A DNA stretch of 64,000 nt from Cytophagales bacterium (GTDB taxonomy: Bacteria; Bacteroidota; Bacteroidia; Cytophagales; Cyclobacteriaceae). Under the pieces are notes generated by a model, which saw only the letters and a program-made list of their open reading frames with translations, did no database searches and was not told where the DNA came from. The stretch covers positions 49,495 to 113,494 of the forward strand of contig JANYHI010000059.1 of the NCBI GenBank assembly GCA_025359125.1, given 5' to 3'. A program made the translations under genes and the position numbers. Of this stretch, positions 54,598 through 62,440 are shown one piece after another. The stretch's first letter is position 1, and each line of letters starts with the position of its first letter.

Positions 54598-57591
54598 ATG
54601 AAGAAAAATCTACTATTTAAACTGCTTCCAATTCTGCTACTCATAAGCAGCATGGCGTGGGCGCAGGAAAGAACGATTACTGGTAAGGTGACATCATCTG
54701 AGGATGGGTCTGGATTACCGGGTGTGAATGTTATCATTAAGGGAACAACAAATGGCACAGTCACAGATGTGAATGGTAATTACGCTGTAGTTGCCTCTTC
54801 CGGAACATTAGTGTATAGTTTCATTGGGTTCAAAGACCAAGAGATTCAAATTGCTTCGAGCGATCTGATTAATGTTTCTTTACTAACTGATGTCACTCAG
54901 CTTAGTGAAGTTGTTGTAGTAGGGTATGGTGAACAAAGTTCTAGAAATCGCCTTCAGTCAGTTTCTACCGTTAATTCTGAATCTTTTAAGAATATTCCTT
55001 TAGTTGGCCCTCAACAAATGTTGCAAGGTCAAGCAGCCGGAGTTCAGGTTGTAAATGCGACAGGGATTTTAGGTAGTGCTGCTTCCGTCAGGATTAGAGG
55101 TGCCGCTTCAATTTCGGGGGGAGGTTCTCCACTTTATGTAATTGATGGAGTGCCATTAAACGATGGAGCAAATGGAGCATTTAGTAATCTTCAGGGAGCT
55201 AGTTCTTCTTTAAACCCACTTCTTGATTTAAATCCGAATGACGTTGAATCAATGACTGTATTGAAAGATGCATCTGCGGTTGCGATTTATGGTTCAAGAG
55301 GTGCTAATGGAGTTGTTTTAATTAAGACAAAGAGAGGCGCAAATGGATCAAAAACAAAAGTAAATTTCGATTATTCTACTGGTCAGTCTGATCCAACTAA
55401 GCTATTAAGTTACATGAGTGGTTCTCAGTATAAGCAATTCATTAATGACTATGCAACCGCTCGGGGTACAGCTACAACTGCGTTCCCACCAGATGAATTT
55501 GACTGGGTAAAGAGTGTAGTTAGAACCGGTAAATCCAATAATTACAATCTAACTGTTACTGGTGGAAATGATAAAACAACATTTTTTGTGGGAGGAGGAT
55601 ATCAGACTGAAACTGGTTATACTATTGGTAATGATTTGAATAGACTTTCTGGACGGTTTAATATTGAGCATAAATTAAGCGAGAAGATTAAATTTAATGT
55701 AAACTATGCTTTATCAAATACCACAAGCAATAGAATTGGGACGGAGAACAATACATTCGCCCCTTTGACTTCTGCATATCTACAGTCTCCAGCAGTTTTA
55801 CCTTATGATGCAGCAGGTAATTATGTTAATACTGGTTTTATTGCAAACGTTTTAGCAATAGCCAACTTAAACGACAACAAGTTTATTCAAATGCGTCAAA
55901 CTGGAAATGTGGGGGCATCATGGAATATTCTGGAAAATCTTAAATTTCGCTCTGAGTTTGGAATTGATTTAGTTCAGTCAGAACAAAAATCAAGAGTTGT
56001 TAATATTGTAACGCCTGGCGGAACTGGATCTAGGGTATTAATTCAGGACTATAAATGGCTAACAACAAACACATTAAATTACGATAAGACATTCTCAACT
56101 GATCATGCTATTAATATTTTGCTTGGCCAATCCTTTGAGACATCGGAGTACAATGACATTACGGTAGCTGGTTCAGGATTTGTTAGCGATGTTTTAAGAA
56201 ATGTAAATTCGGCATCTACAAAAACAACTACAGATGCTTCTGGCACTGCTTGGGCATTAGCTTCGTATTTTGGAAGGGCGAATTATCGCTTTAGGGACAA
56301 ATATCTATTTGAGGCTACAGTAAGGAGAGATGGCTCATCTCGATTTGGTGCAGGCAGTAAGTACGGTACCTTTTGGGCAGTTTCAGGGGGATGGGTTCTT
56401 TCTGACGAATCATTTTTCAAGTCGGTTCAATTTGTAGATTTCTTGAAGTTGACGGCAAGCTATGGCACATCTGGCAATGATAGAATTGGAAATTTTTCTT
56501 CTCAACAATTATATGCGGCTGGTATTGGTTCTGATTACGCAGGATCCGCAGGGTTGACTCCGTCTCAAGTTCCCAACCCTGGATTAAGTTGGGAAGAAAC
56601 AAAACAAATGGATATTGGACTTTCAACTGTGCTTCTAAAGAATAAAATATCCTTGGACATAAATTATTATGAAAAGAATACAACAGGTCTTCTTCTAAAT
56701 AACCCGCTTCCTTTGACGACCGGTTTTGCATCAGCCACGGTAAATTTGGGAGAGGTTAGCAATAAGGGATGGGATGTTCAAATTAAGACAACCAACATTC
56801 AGAGGGGAGATTTTAAATGGACAACAAATTTCAATATTGGATTTTTAAAAAATAGGGTTATTAAACTTGCTCCCAACAAAGATCCGGAGGGAAGAGATTT
56901 CTTAACGGGTTCAGCAGTTCAAAGAGCCATCGTTGGCGAAACTGCAAATACTTTTTATCTAATTCGATACAACGGAGTTAATGTTAATACCGGAGATGCA
57001 GAATGGATTGCAAGAGATGGGTCATTAACTAAAACTCCAATCGCCAATGATAGAGTTGTTGCAGGATCTGCTATCCCTGATTTTACTGGGGGACTAACAA
57101 ATACTTTTTTCTATAAAGGATTTGATTTAAATGTTTTTTTTAATTTTTCTTACGGTAATAAAGTATTTATTAGCGGGTTAAATTTCACCGAAAATTTGGG
57201 TGGAACATTTAATAAGAGCCAAGACCTTTTAAATTATTGGAAGAAACCAGGAGATATTGCTTTCGCTCCAGCTCTAACAAGTACCACCGCAGCAGCAGGT
57301 ATTTTTAGCCAAAATTCAACCAATCAACTTTTAGATGGCTCCTATTTAAGATTAAAAAATATATCCTTAGGATATACTGCGCCTAAAAGCCTTTTGAAAA
57401 AAATCAAATATATTGATTCATTTAGAGTCTATGTGATGGCTACTAATATCTGGACATTGACTAGCAGTGGGTTTAGAGGTCCTGATCCTGAGGTATCTGC
57501 AAATGGTCAAAGTAATCAAGTTTTGGGAGAGTCATTCTTTGCGTTACCACAAGCTAAGGCCATCCAATTAGGTGTTAACATAGGATTCTAA
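54598..57591 (+). CDS. SusC/RagA-family TonB-linked outer-membrane transporter
   Basis: This is a 997-residue protein. After the signal peptide comes a carboxypeptidase-like domain (RTITGKVTSSEDGSGLPGVN to about residue 90), then a TonB-box region QLSEVVVVGYGEQ. The plug domain follows with VRIRGAASISGGGSPLYVID and VLKDASAVAIYGSRGANGVV. The rest is a 22-strand barrel ending in an aromatic-rich strand. With the SusD-like partner it imports an oligosaccharide or peptide. No regulator or hydrolase accompanies the pair, so the substrate cannot be named. Confidence 0.96.
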   Translation: MKKNLLFKLLPILLLISSMAWAQERTITGKVTSSEDGSGLPGVNVIIKGTTNGTVTDVNGNYAVVASSGTLVYSFIGFKDQEIQIASSDLINVSLLTDVTQLSEVVVVGYGEQSSRNRLQSVSTVNSESFKNIPLVGPQQMLQGQAAGVQVVNATGILGSAASVRIRGAASISGGGSPLYVIDGVPLNDGANGAFSNLQGASSSLNPLLDLNPNDVESMTVLKDASAVAIYGSRGANGVVLIKTKRGANGSKTKVNFDYSTGQSDPTKLLSYMSGSQYKQFINDYATARGTATTAFPPDEFDWVKSVVRTGKSNNYNLTVTGGNDKTTFFVGGGYQTETGYTIGNDLNRLSGRFNIEHKLSEKIKFNVNYALSNTTSNRIGTENNTFAPLTSAYLQSPAVLPYDAAGNYVNTGFIANVLAIANLNDNKFIQMRQTGNVGASWNILENLKFRSEFGIDLVQSEQKSRVVNIVTPGGTGSRVLIQDYKWLTTNTLNYDKTFSTDHAINILLGQSFETSEYNDITVAGSGFVSDVLRNVNSASTKTTTDASGTAWALASYFGRANYRFRDKYLFEATVRRDGSSRFGAGSKYGTFWAVSGGWVLSDESFFKSVQFVDFLKLTASYGTSGNDRIGNFSSQQLYAAGIGSDYAGSAGLTPSQVPNPGLSWEETKQMDIGLSTVLLKNKISLDINYYEKNTTGLLLNNPLPLTTGFASATVNLGEVSNKGWDVQIKTTNIQRGDFKWTTNFNIGFLKNRVIKLAPNKDPEGRDFLTGSAVQRAIVGETANTFYLIRYNGVNVNTGDAEWIARDGSLTKTPIANDRVVAGSAIPDFTGGLTNTFFYKGFDLNVFFNFSYGNKVFISGLNFTENLGGTFNKSQDLLNYWKKPGDIAFAPALTSTTAAAGIFSQNSTNQLLDGSYLRLKNISLGYTAPKSLLKKIKYIDSFRVYVMATNIWTLTSSGFRGPDPEVSANGQSNQVLGESFFALPQAKAIQLGVNIGF

Positions 57592-57612
57592 CTAAATTAA
57601 ATAATTAAAGAA

Positions 57613-59046
57613 ATGAAAACAAGAATCTTCAAACTTTATATAGCAAGCCTTATATTAGTAATAGTATCTTGCGATGATAGAATAACCCTTACTCCGCAAC
57701 AATCGCTAGATGTATCTGGTGCTTTTATAAATAAGAGTGCTACTGAAAGTACTCTTTTAGGAGTTTATAGCACCTGTCAAATACTTGAAATGAATGGAGG
57801 AATGCCACAAATCATAAGTGATTTCATGGCTGATAATTCCTCATTTGTTGGTTCATTTCCAACCTTTCAAGAAATTCGCGATTTTAATACATTATCAAGT
57901 AATGCGAACGTTCAAGGTATTTGGCAAACTCACTATCAAGTAGTATCCAGAGCAAATGACGTTATTGCAAATGTGCCAAAAGTTGCTGGAAGTGATTTTA
58001 CTGCGGCTCTTAAAGCACAATTTATTGCAGAAGCAAAATTTTTAAGAGCCCTTGCTCATTTTCAGCTCGTAAATTTGTTTGCACAACCCTATTCATTTTC
58101 AGCAGGTACAAATCCTGGCATTCCTTTAATTACTGAACCATTTACAGGGACAATAAAATTCCCTAGCAGAAATACGGTTAGTGAGGTTTATACTCAGGTA
58201 ATAAAAGATTTGAATGAAGCGGTTGCGGATTTACCAGCAGCGTATGCGAGTGCTCTTTTGACTAAGGGAAGAGCTACTAAGGGCAGCGCCCAAGCACTTT
58301 TATCGAGGATTTATCTTTATAAAGGTGATTTCGCAAATGCGGCTATAAATGCAAAATTAGTGTTAGATGCTACATCAACGTATGCGCCTGCTGCAAACTA
58401 TGCTTTCTGGACTTCAAAGAACACTACAGAAGATGTTTTCACCATACAAAATTCAGCGGTTGATAATGGTCGTACTGGAACTGGCGGTTGGGCTAGCTGG
58501 CATAGGCCAGCAGCTAATGGTGGACGCGGTGATGTTAAGTACTCACCAGATTTGATAGCCGCTTATCTTACAGAAGCTGGAGATGGCAGATATGGACTTA
58601 AATCTTCTGGAACTGGAGCTGATAATAACCCTGCGACATTTTCTACTAAATGGTCTGATGCGGTAAATAATATAGATAACTCCCCTGTAATAAGAACTAC
58701 TGAGATCGTGCTTAACTATGTTGAATCAAAGGCTGAAGTTGACAATGCAGTTTCTCAAGATCTCATAGACAGAATGAATGTGTTGAGAACAAGAGCAGGA
58801 TTGCCAACTTGGACTTTAGCTAGCTTTGCTTCTAAAGCTGCATTTGTTGATGCCGTTCTTATTGAGAGGTGGAAAGAACTTGCATTTGAGGGGCACAGAA
58901 GAATGGATTTATTACGTAGAGGAAGAAACCTACGGTCAGGGAATCCAAAAGCTGCTTTTGGTGCAGATAAAACTATCTTACCTATTCCCCAGAGAGAGAT
59001 TGATAACAATCCAAGTTTGGCAGGAAAGCAGAACTCTGGATTCTAA
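57613..59046 (+). CDS. SusD/RagB-family nutrient-binding lipoprotein
   Basis: This is a 477-residue lipoprotein with lipobox LILVIVSCDD (Cys 20). The TPR-like helical scaffold includes NVQGIWQTHYQVVSRANDVI and AKFLRALAHFQLVNLFAQPY. The C-terminal signature RWKELAFEGHRRMDLLRRG is present. It forms the lid of the SusC transporter. It starts 21 bases after SusC and ends at a strong terminator, so the pair is a complete minimal unit. Confidence 0.95.
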   Translation: MKTRIFKLYIASLILVIVSCDDRITLTPQQSLDVSGAFINKSATESTLLGVYSTCQILEMNGGMPQIISDFMADNSSFVGSFPTFQEIRDFNTLSSNANVQGIWQTHYQVVSRANDVIANVPKVAGSDFTAALKAQFIAEAKFLRALAHFQLVNLFAQPYSFSAGTNPGIPLITEPFTGTIKFPSRNTVSEVYTQVIKDLNEAVADLPAAYASALLTKGRATKGSAQALLSRIYLYKGDFANAAINAKLVLDATSTYAPAANYAFWTSKNTTEDVFTIQNSAVDNGRTGTGGWASWHRPAANGGRGDVKYSPDLIAAYLTEAGDGRYGLKSSGTGADNNPATFSTKWSDAVNNIDNSPVIRTTEIVLNYVESKAEVDNAVSQDLIDRMNVLRTRAGLPTWTLASFASKAAFVDAVLIERWKELAFEGHRRMDLLRRGRNLRSGNPKAAFGADKTILPIPQREIDNNPSLAGKQNSGF

Positions 59047-59061
59047 TTATTTTTTTATCTT

Positions 59062-59100
59062 AAAAGAGGGGCGTTTTTAAAGACGACCCTCTTTTTATTT
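59062..59100. terminator. Bidirectional terminator after SusD
   Basis: AAAAGAGGG (59062-59070) pairs perfectly with CCCTCTTTT (59087-59095), with an inner CGT/ACG. The poly-T on the plus side continues to 59100, and an A-rich side serves the minus strand, where an hldD fragment ends at 59095. Confidence 0.85.
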
Positions 59101-59316
59101 CATCATATTAAGATAATTATTAACTCCTTTCTCCAAAGAACAAAACTCTTTCTCATACCCAATGCTCCTCAATTTCTCCATCTTCGCTTCTGTATAGTAT
59201 TGGTATTTGTCTCTGATATCTTCGGGCGTATCTACGTATTCAATTATTGCGGGTTTATGCAGCGCTGCGAAGACAGCTTTTGCTAAATCATTAAATGTTC
59301 TTGCTTTGCCAGAACC
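59095..59316 (-). pseudogene. C-terminal fragment of an hldD-like epimerase gene
   Basis: The frame encodes GSGKARTFNDLAKAVFAALH onward, matching residues about 240-290 of the intact epimerase at 62441-63403. Bases 59178-59316 match the intact gene with only four differences, but the last 80 or so bases before the stop diverge strongly (LRSIGYEKEFCSLEKG against LIDAGYSRGFVTLEQG). The fragment ends abruptly after the codons for GSG at a palindromic repeat module. No start or nucleotide-binding domain exists, so it is dead. Confidence 0.82.
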
Positions 59317-59324
59317 CTCGCCAT

Positions 59325-59381
59325 CGTTGGTGTTGCGTGGAGCATAAGCGGGCAGGTTCACCAACGAGCAAGATGAAAATC
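59325..59381. repeat. Palindromic repeat module, copy 1
   Basis: CGTTGGTG (59325-59332) and CACCAACG (59359-59366) are perfect inverted arms 26 bases apart, followed by CAAGATGAAA. A further 80 bases downstream (TTGCTCATTACTTCTCCCAA and beyond) match the sequence after copy 2. The module leads into the 3' end of the truncated ATPase copy. Confidence 0.6.
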
Positions 59382-59466
59382 AGTTGAACATATCTGTGAA
59401 AACTACTACTTTCACCAATTGCTCATTACTTCTCCCAACCAAAACGATTTATAGCCATCCGTCATT

Positions 59467-59890
59467 TTAAAAATACCGCTTAAAAAGAGGAACAAAAAAC
59501 GGCTCACAGAACATAGTGGTTGGGTCACTGGTATCAATGATCTCATAATCTCGTAATGCCTCTTCAATACGCTTTATGTTGGTTGCGGTGCCCATATTAT
59601 ATTGCTTTTGTGCTTTGCTTGTCCCAAATTTTGTTTCCCCCGCTATAATGGCTCAGATGCAGTTCACTTGAAATTGTGTTAGGCTCTCCGTCTAGCTTTT
59701 GAAAAATATAGCTTGGTCGTCAAGTAGTCGGTCGTATGCGTTTTGAATGTCTTTACTGGTAATTGTTTTTTCTGATAAATCCCAAACGGTGCGGCAGAGT
59801 AACTGCACGTAGTACGAGTGGTTTTCTGCTAATTCAACAATTCTATTAGCGTGGGTGTCATTGATAGACCTGCCAGTATCTTTGAAATTC
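59467..59890 (-). pseudogene. Truncated copy of the AAA ATPase gene (3' part)
   Basis: These 424 bases align without gaps to 61141-61564, the 3' third of the second ATPase gene, at roughly 94 percent identity by eye. The frame has an internal TGA (59655-59653) where the other copy has CGA. The copy ends sharply at GAAATTC and is followed by another CAAGATGAAAGTTCGCTTA segment. It encodes only the C-terminal winged-helix part (QFQVN onward) and has no ATPase core. Confidence 0.85.
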
Positions 59891-60141
59891 CAAGATGAAA
59901 GTTCGCTTATACACCTGCGCTGCTGCTTTCGACTTTTGTAGGTGCGTACTCAATAAAATTCAATCAGTATTTTAAGACCGAAGAAGACTGTCTTAAATAT
60001 ATAGCTGAGATCAAATGGGCTTACTCCTAAAGAGGATGATTGCAGATACCCCAATCAGGCTGCAATAAATAAATGATTTTAGTGGGATGTCTAAGCGCCT
60101 ATACCTAGTTATTTATAGTAGGATGAATAGACATGATTAAT
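59891..60141. other. Repeat tail and transposase remnant
   Basis: It begins with CAAGATGAAAGTTCGCTTA (59891-59909), the tail segment of the palindromic modules. Bases 59950-60030 (plus strand) read IKFNQYFKTEEDCLKYIAEI followed by KWAYS and stop. This resembles the N-terminus of IS1595-type transposases, where an F-x-(T)-E-E-x-C-x-x-(Y/H)-(I/L)-x-E-x-(K/R)-W pattern precedes a zinc ribbon. The rest of the transposase is missing. Confidence 0.4.
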
Positions 60142-60149
60142 TATATTTG
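60142..60149 (+). promoter_or_regulatory. -7 box of the toxin-antitoxin operon
   Basis: TATATTTG fits the TAnnTTTG consensus and lies 53 bases before the antitoxin start. No clear -33 TTG is present. The two operator-like sites lie just downstream, between this box and the start codon. Confidence 0.45.
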
Positions 60150-60161
60150 CATATATAATTA

Positions 60162-60196
60162 TAACTAAAAGTTATTCAAATATTAACTAAAAATTA
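60162..60196. promoter_or_regulatory. Two operator-like sites before the antitoxin gene
   Basis: TAACTAAAAGTTA (60162-60174) and TAACTAAAAATTA (60184-60196) differ by one base. The first is part of the inverted repeat ATAACT-AAA-AGTTAT (60161-60175). Their 22-base spacing places them on the same face of the helix. This is as expected for cooperative autorepression by the antitoxin. Confidence 0.5.
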
Positions 60197-60202
60197 AGCA
60201 GT

Positions 60203-60499
60203 ATGGTAGTTGAGGTAATTAACGAGTATGAAGCTCTTGCAAAAAATGTCACAGAGTTGATTGAGAGAAGTGGGTTCCGTATCGACTTTGTACGCAAGAA
60301 ATTAGGGCTTTCGGGACCAGGCTTTTATAAGAAGCGTATAGCTGGAAATTTTTCTCCCGAAGAAATGAGAACAGTTTTGTCAATCATCAAGGCTGAGGAC
60401 TTGGAGGAGAAAATGTTTATTGAGATAATGGACAAAGCGAAACTTTCTGGTAGATTGACCGAGAAAGAAACCAAATCGCTTTTTGCATCCATAAAATGA
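60203..60499 (+). CDS. Antitoxin-like DNA-binding protein of a RelE-type pair
   Basis: This is a 98-residue helical protein, MVVEVINEYEALAKNVTELI, with IDFVRKKLGLSGPGFYKKRI resembling a helix-turn-helix (about residues 28-48). The acidic, helical C-terminal half is suited to wrap the toxin. It overlaps the toxin by four bases (ATGA). Two near-identical sites upstream are probable operators. The family is not one I can name. Confidence 0.75.
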   Translation: MVVEVINEYEALAKNVTELIERSGFRIDFVRKKLGLSGPGFYKKRIAGNFSPEEMRTVLSIIKAEDLEEKMFIEIMDKAKLSGRLTEKETKSLFASIK

Positions 60500-60759
60500 A
60501 AGTAATTGCTACGCGCAATTTTGAGAAAAACCTAAAGACCTGTCCGGCCGATGTTCAAAGAAAGGCAAAAGTGATTTACGAAAATCTTCTCACTTGCAAC
60601 AAACTTTCTGACATAACTTCTCTTGAGAAACTCGCTGGACACAAAACCTATTTTAGGATTCGTATAGGAACTTATCGTATCGGATTTGAACTGAAAGAAG
60701 ACAATATAGAGTTGATTGCAATCATGCATCGCAAAGAAATCTACCGCTACTTTCCGTAG
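60496..60759 (+). CDS. RelE/ParE-superfamily toxin
   Basis: This is an 87-residue basic protein with the RelE/ParE layout: RNFEKNLKTCPADVQRKAKV, LEKLAGHKTYFRIRIGTYRI, then GFELKEDNIELIAIMHRKEI and YRYFP. The Arg residues in the FRIRIGTYRIGF strand and the HRKEIYRYF end are those used for mRNA cleavage in RelE-like toxins. No damage is seen, so the toxin may be active. The neighbourhood is otherwise decayed. Confidence 0.85.
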   Translation: MKVIATRNFEKNLKTCPADVQRKAKVIYENLLTCNKLSDITSLEKLAGHKTYFRIRIGTYRIGFELKEDNIELIAIMHRKEIYRYFP

Positions 60760-61140
60760 CTGCTTGGATTAAAAATTTTAGAATCGCACACACCTGCACT
60801 CCTAAAGCTTCACGGAAAAAATTTGACCTGTATTTCTCTTGGCCAATTTTTTACATAAAGCTCTAGTGAGCAACTGCACACTTTTAGACGCGCCTGACAT
60901 GCGAACCCCCGCCTTGCGCTGGTGTTGTGCATAGGAGAATATGTAGGTGGGTCGCCAACGCACGAGATGAAAGTTCGCTTACACTTCACAAAATTGCTCA
61001 TAACCTCTCCCAACCAAACGATTTACAGTACCATTCGGGATTTAAAAATATCGCACCGCCTGCGTTGGTGTTGTGCGTAGGAATATATGAATGGGGGCCA
61101 CCAACGCACAAGATGAAAGTTGCCAAACGGTTAGACCCGA
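60760..61140. repeat. Two palindromic repeat modules (copies 2 and 3)
   Basis: Copy 2 has arms TGCGCTGGTG (60915-60924) and CGCCAACGCA (60953-60962), eight of ten pairs, followed by CGAGATGAAAGTTCGCTTAC. Copy 3 has perfect ten-base arms TGCGTTGGTG (61061-61070) and CACCAACGCA (61099-61108), followed by CAAGATGAAAGTTG. Arm spacing is 28 bases in both. The last segment runs straight into the ATPase stop codon at 61141. The first 130 bases of the region hold nothing I can name. Confidence 0.6.
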
Positions 61141-62265
61141 TTAAAAATACCGCTTAAAAAGAGGAACGAAAAACGGCTCACAGAACATAGTGGTTGGGCC
61201 GCTGGTGTCAATGATCTCATAATCTCGTAATGCCTCTTCAATACGCTTTATATTAGTTGCGGTGCCCATATTATATTGCTTTTGTACTTTCCTCGTCCCA
61301 AATTTTGTTTCCCCTGCAATCAGCGCTCGGATGTAATTCACTTGAAATTGTGTTAGGCTCTCCGTCTGGCTTTTAAAAAATATAGCTTGGTCGTCAAGTA
61401 GTCGGTCGTATGCGTTTTGAATGTCTTTATTGGTAATTGTTTTCTCTGATAAATCCCAAACGGTGCGGCAGAGCAACTGCACGTAGTACGAGTGGTTTTC
61501 TGTTAATTCAACAATTCGATTAGTGTGGGTGTCATTGATAGACCTGCCACTATCTTTGAAATTCTTTATGATAAACTCTACCCAGTCTTTAGTGGCAATT
61601 TTGGGCAAGAACAAAATGTCACCAAATCGATAGAAAGGTTGCCCATTTGAATTGAACAAAAAATTCATGATATGGCGTTTTGATCCATAGAGGCAATAAG
61701 CAATTTTTGTATGTTTTTGCCATACCGATCGTAATGTCTCAAGCAATTCTTTGCCACCGTTAAGCTCCACCAGTTTTTGAAACTCGTCAATACAAACTAC
61801 TACAGGTACGCGTTTCTTAGTATAGAGCGTATTGGGGATGTCCAGTATGGAAGCGTGATCTTTAAAATGAGGAGGCAGGTGAACACCAATTTTAAATTCC
61901 CCTGCCCCCTCTATGGGAGGTGTGTAAGTTATGAATGGAGAAATTTGCCCTAGTATATCTCCAATCTTATTGATGGCAATGGATAATTTTCCTTGGGTGG
62001 CTTTCACACATGCCTTTAAGTAGTGAGAATAAAATTCTTCTACAGACTTAAGTGCGAAGCAGTCTAACGAGATTACCACAAGTTCGTTTTTGGAGTATTT
62101 CACCGCTTGTGAGACAAGTGAACTCTTGCCCTATCGCCTCGGTGAAATTAAAATAGTATTCAGCCCATCGTTAAACGATTGATGTAACCTTTTTATTTCT
62201 GCTTTTCGATTGCAGAAAATGGAGTAGTCGATCACTTCGCCTGCTTTAAATGGATTTTTGTTCAT
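61141..62265 (-). pseudogene. AAA ATPase (archaeal-type family) broken in Walker A
   Basis: The full frame from ATG 62265 would encode 374 residues, starting MNKNPFKAGEVIDYSIFCNR. Codon 45 is TAG (62133-62131), exactly inside the Walker A segment ISPRR-x-GKSSLV, where Tyr or Trp is usual. Downstream are VVVCIDEFQKLV (Walker B), CLYGSKRHIM (sensor) and a C-terminal winged helix. A frame from GTG 62103 leaves out the P-loop, so such a product could not bind ATP normally. The promoter region is intact. Confidence 0.8.
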
Positions 62266-62278
62266 GATTTAACTAAAG

Positions 62279-62330
62279 ATGTTATAAACAAATATAGTTA
62301 AATATTTATAGACAAGATTGTTTATAACAT
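62279..62330 (-). promoter_or_regulatory. Promoter and operator-like repeats of the ATPase gene
   Basis: Perfect 13-base inverted arms lie at 62279-62291 and 62318-62330 (core TTATAAACAA). A third, direct copy TTATAGACAA is at 62306-62315. On the minus strand a -7 box TATATTTG (62296-62289) overlaps the first arm, with TTG 16 bases upstream. The arrangement suggests a repressor-controlled promoter. Confidence 0.5.
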
Positions 62331-62339
62331 GATTGTCTG

Positions 62340-62410
62340 TTTTTAGGGTACCCCTAAAAATCCGCGAACCCTTTCTTTGCCTGCCACGCGCTTCGCGTAG
62401 TGAGAAAGGG
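62340..62410 (-). terminator. Terminator and second hairpin downstream of hldD
   Basis: TTTTTAGGG (62340-62348) pairs with CCCTAAAAA (62352-62360) around a three-base loop, forming an A/T-flanked stem. Closer to hldD, CCCTTTCT (62369-62376) pairs with AGAAAGGG (62403-62410) and encloses ACGCG/CGCGT (62386-62390 with 62394-62398). Both lie 30-100 bases after the hldD stop codon. Confidence 0.65.
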
Positions 62411-62440
62411 GAAAGAAGGCTGGATGATAAAAGAGTTTTA

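Noticed and set aside
60810..61013. 67-codon minus-strand frame in the repeat region
   Set aside because: It runs through a palindromic module and has a cysteine-rich translation with no protein-like pattern. It is explained by the repeat.
59325..61136. Integron attC sites suggested by GTTAGAC at 61130 and palindromes
   Set aside because: No matching RYYYAAC partner is found at the right distance, arm order is wrong and no integrase is present.
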